Source of the DNA: Podila epigama
Lineage: Eukaryota; Mortierellomycota; Mortierellomycetes; Mortierellales; Mortierellaceae
DNA length: 18,402 nucleotides
NCBI GenBank assembly: GCA_015679605.1
Contig: JAAAVE010000067.1
Span: 19,469-37,870 of the forward strand
Reading direction: 5' to 3'
Of the stretch, positions 18,375 to 18,402 are shown one piece after another. The position numbers and the translations under genes are program-made. The notes under the pieces are model-generated. The model was not told the origin of the DNA. It did not search any database and was given only the letters and a program-made list of their open reading frames with translations. The number at the start of each line of letters is the position of its first letter. Within the stretch, counting starts at the first letter, position 1.

Positions 18375-18402
18375 ATGCCTGAAGGAAAAGGTAAGCCTTC
18401 CT
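18375..18402 (+). CDS. First coding exon of a gene cut by the window edge
   Basis: ATG CCT GAA GGA AAA G is followed by GTAAGC, so the first exon has only 16 coding nt (M-P-E-G-K, phase 1). The short first exon, TATA box and pyrimidine/CA leader would fit a ribosomal or translation-factor gene, but five residues cannot identify it. Confidence 0.55.

Noticed and set aside
1-18402. Mobile elements, CRISPR arrays, tRNA/rRNA genes, secondary-metabolite or defence clusters
   Set aside because: No transposase-like reading frames, terminal repeats, spaced direct repeats, A/B-box tRNA pattern or biosynthetic enzyme set were visible on either strand.

Overview
The window looks like nuclear DNA from an early-diverging fungus, most likely Mucoromycota in the broad sense and possibly Mortierellomycotina (inference from style and gene content, not proven). 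Genes sit on both strands, often 100-250 bp apart. They are split by many short GT-AG introns, frequently with long poly-T tracts, and the proteins are eukaryotic housekeeping families. I see no prokaryotic, viral, transposon, tRNA, rRNA or CRISPR signal. Exon models were built by hand from splice signals, reading-frame phase and protein-family expectation.

Layout: (1) 1-1306, minus: the 5' part of an unrecognised protein with phospho-type Arg/Ser motifs and a C-terminal coiled coil, running off the left edge. (2) 1435-3430, minus: STB6-like protein. (3) 3676-4247, plus: a small DDA1-like subunit of CRL4-type ubiquitin ligases. (4) 4368-7332, minus: M28-family membrane metallopeptidase of the ERMP1/Pff1 type, 925 aa. 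(5) 7561-9344, minus: PDCD7 / U11-U12 snRNP 59K, a minor-spliceosome protein. (6) 9515-11203, plus: TFB4/p34 of TFIIH. (7) 11814-13302, minus: an unrecognised Cys-rich membrane protein with a cytosolic PPxY motif. (8) 13909-15258, minus: an unrecognised type I membrane protein with strongly biased codons. (9) 16033-17868, plus: EFM3/EEF2KMT, the eEF2 lysine methyltransferase, 329 aa, with a 9-nt microexon. (10) 17856-18244, minus: a tentative 101-aa gene overlapping the end of EFM3. (11) 18375-end, plus: the first 16-nt coding exon of a gene with a TATA box and CA/CT-rich leader.

The genes do not form one pathway. Three short divergent promoters (STB6-like/DDA1, PDCD7/TFB4, small gene/right-edge gene) are the main organisational feature. 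I found no clear undescribed multi-gene system. The points most worth a second look are the Shisa/WBP1-like architecture of the Cys-rich PPxY protein, the codon-optimised orphan membrane protein, the DDA1 homologue, the minor-spliceosome marker, and unusual splicing: a GC-AG intron in TFB4, the 9-nt exon in EFM3, and an STB6-like exon with no canonical acceptor and a frame mismatch.
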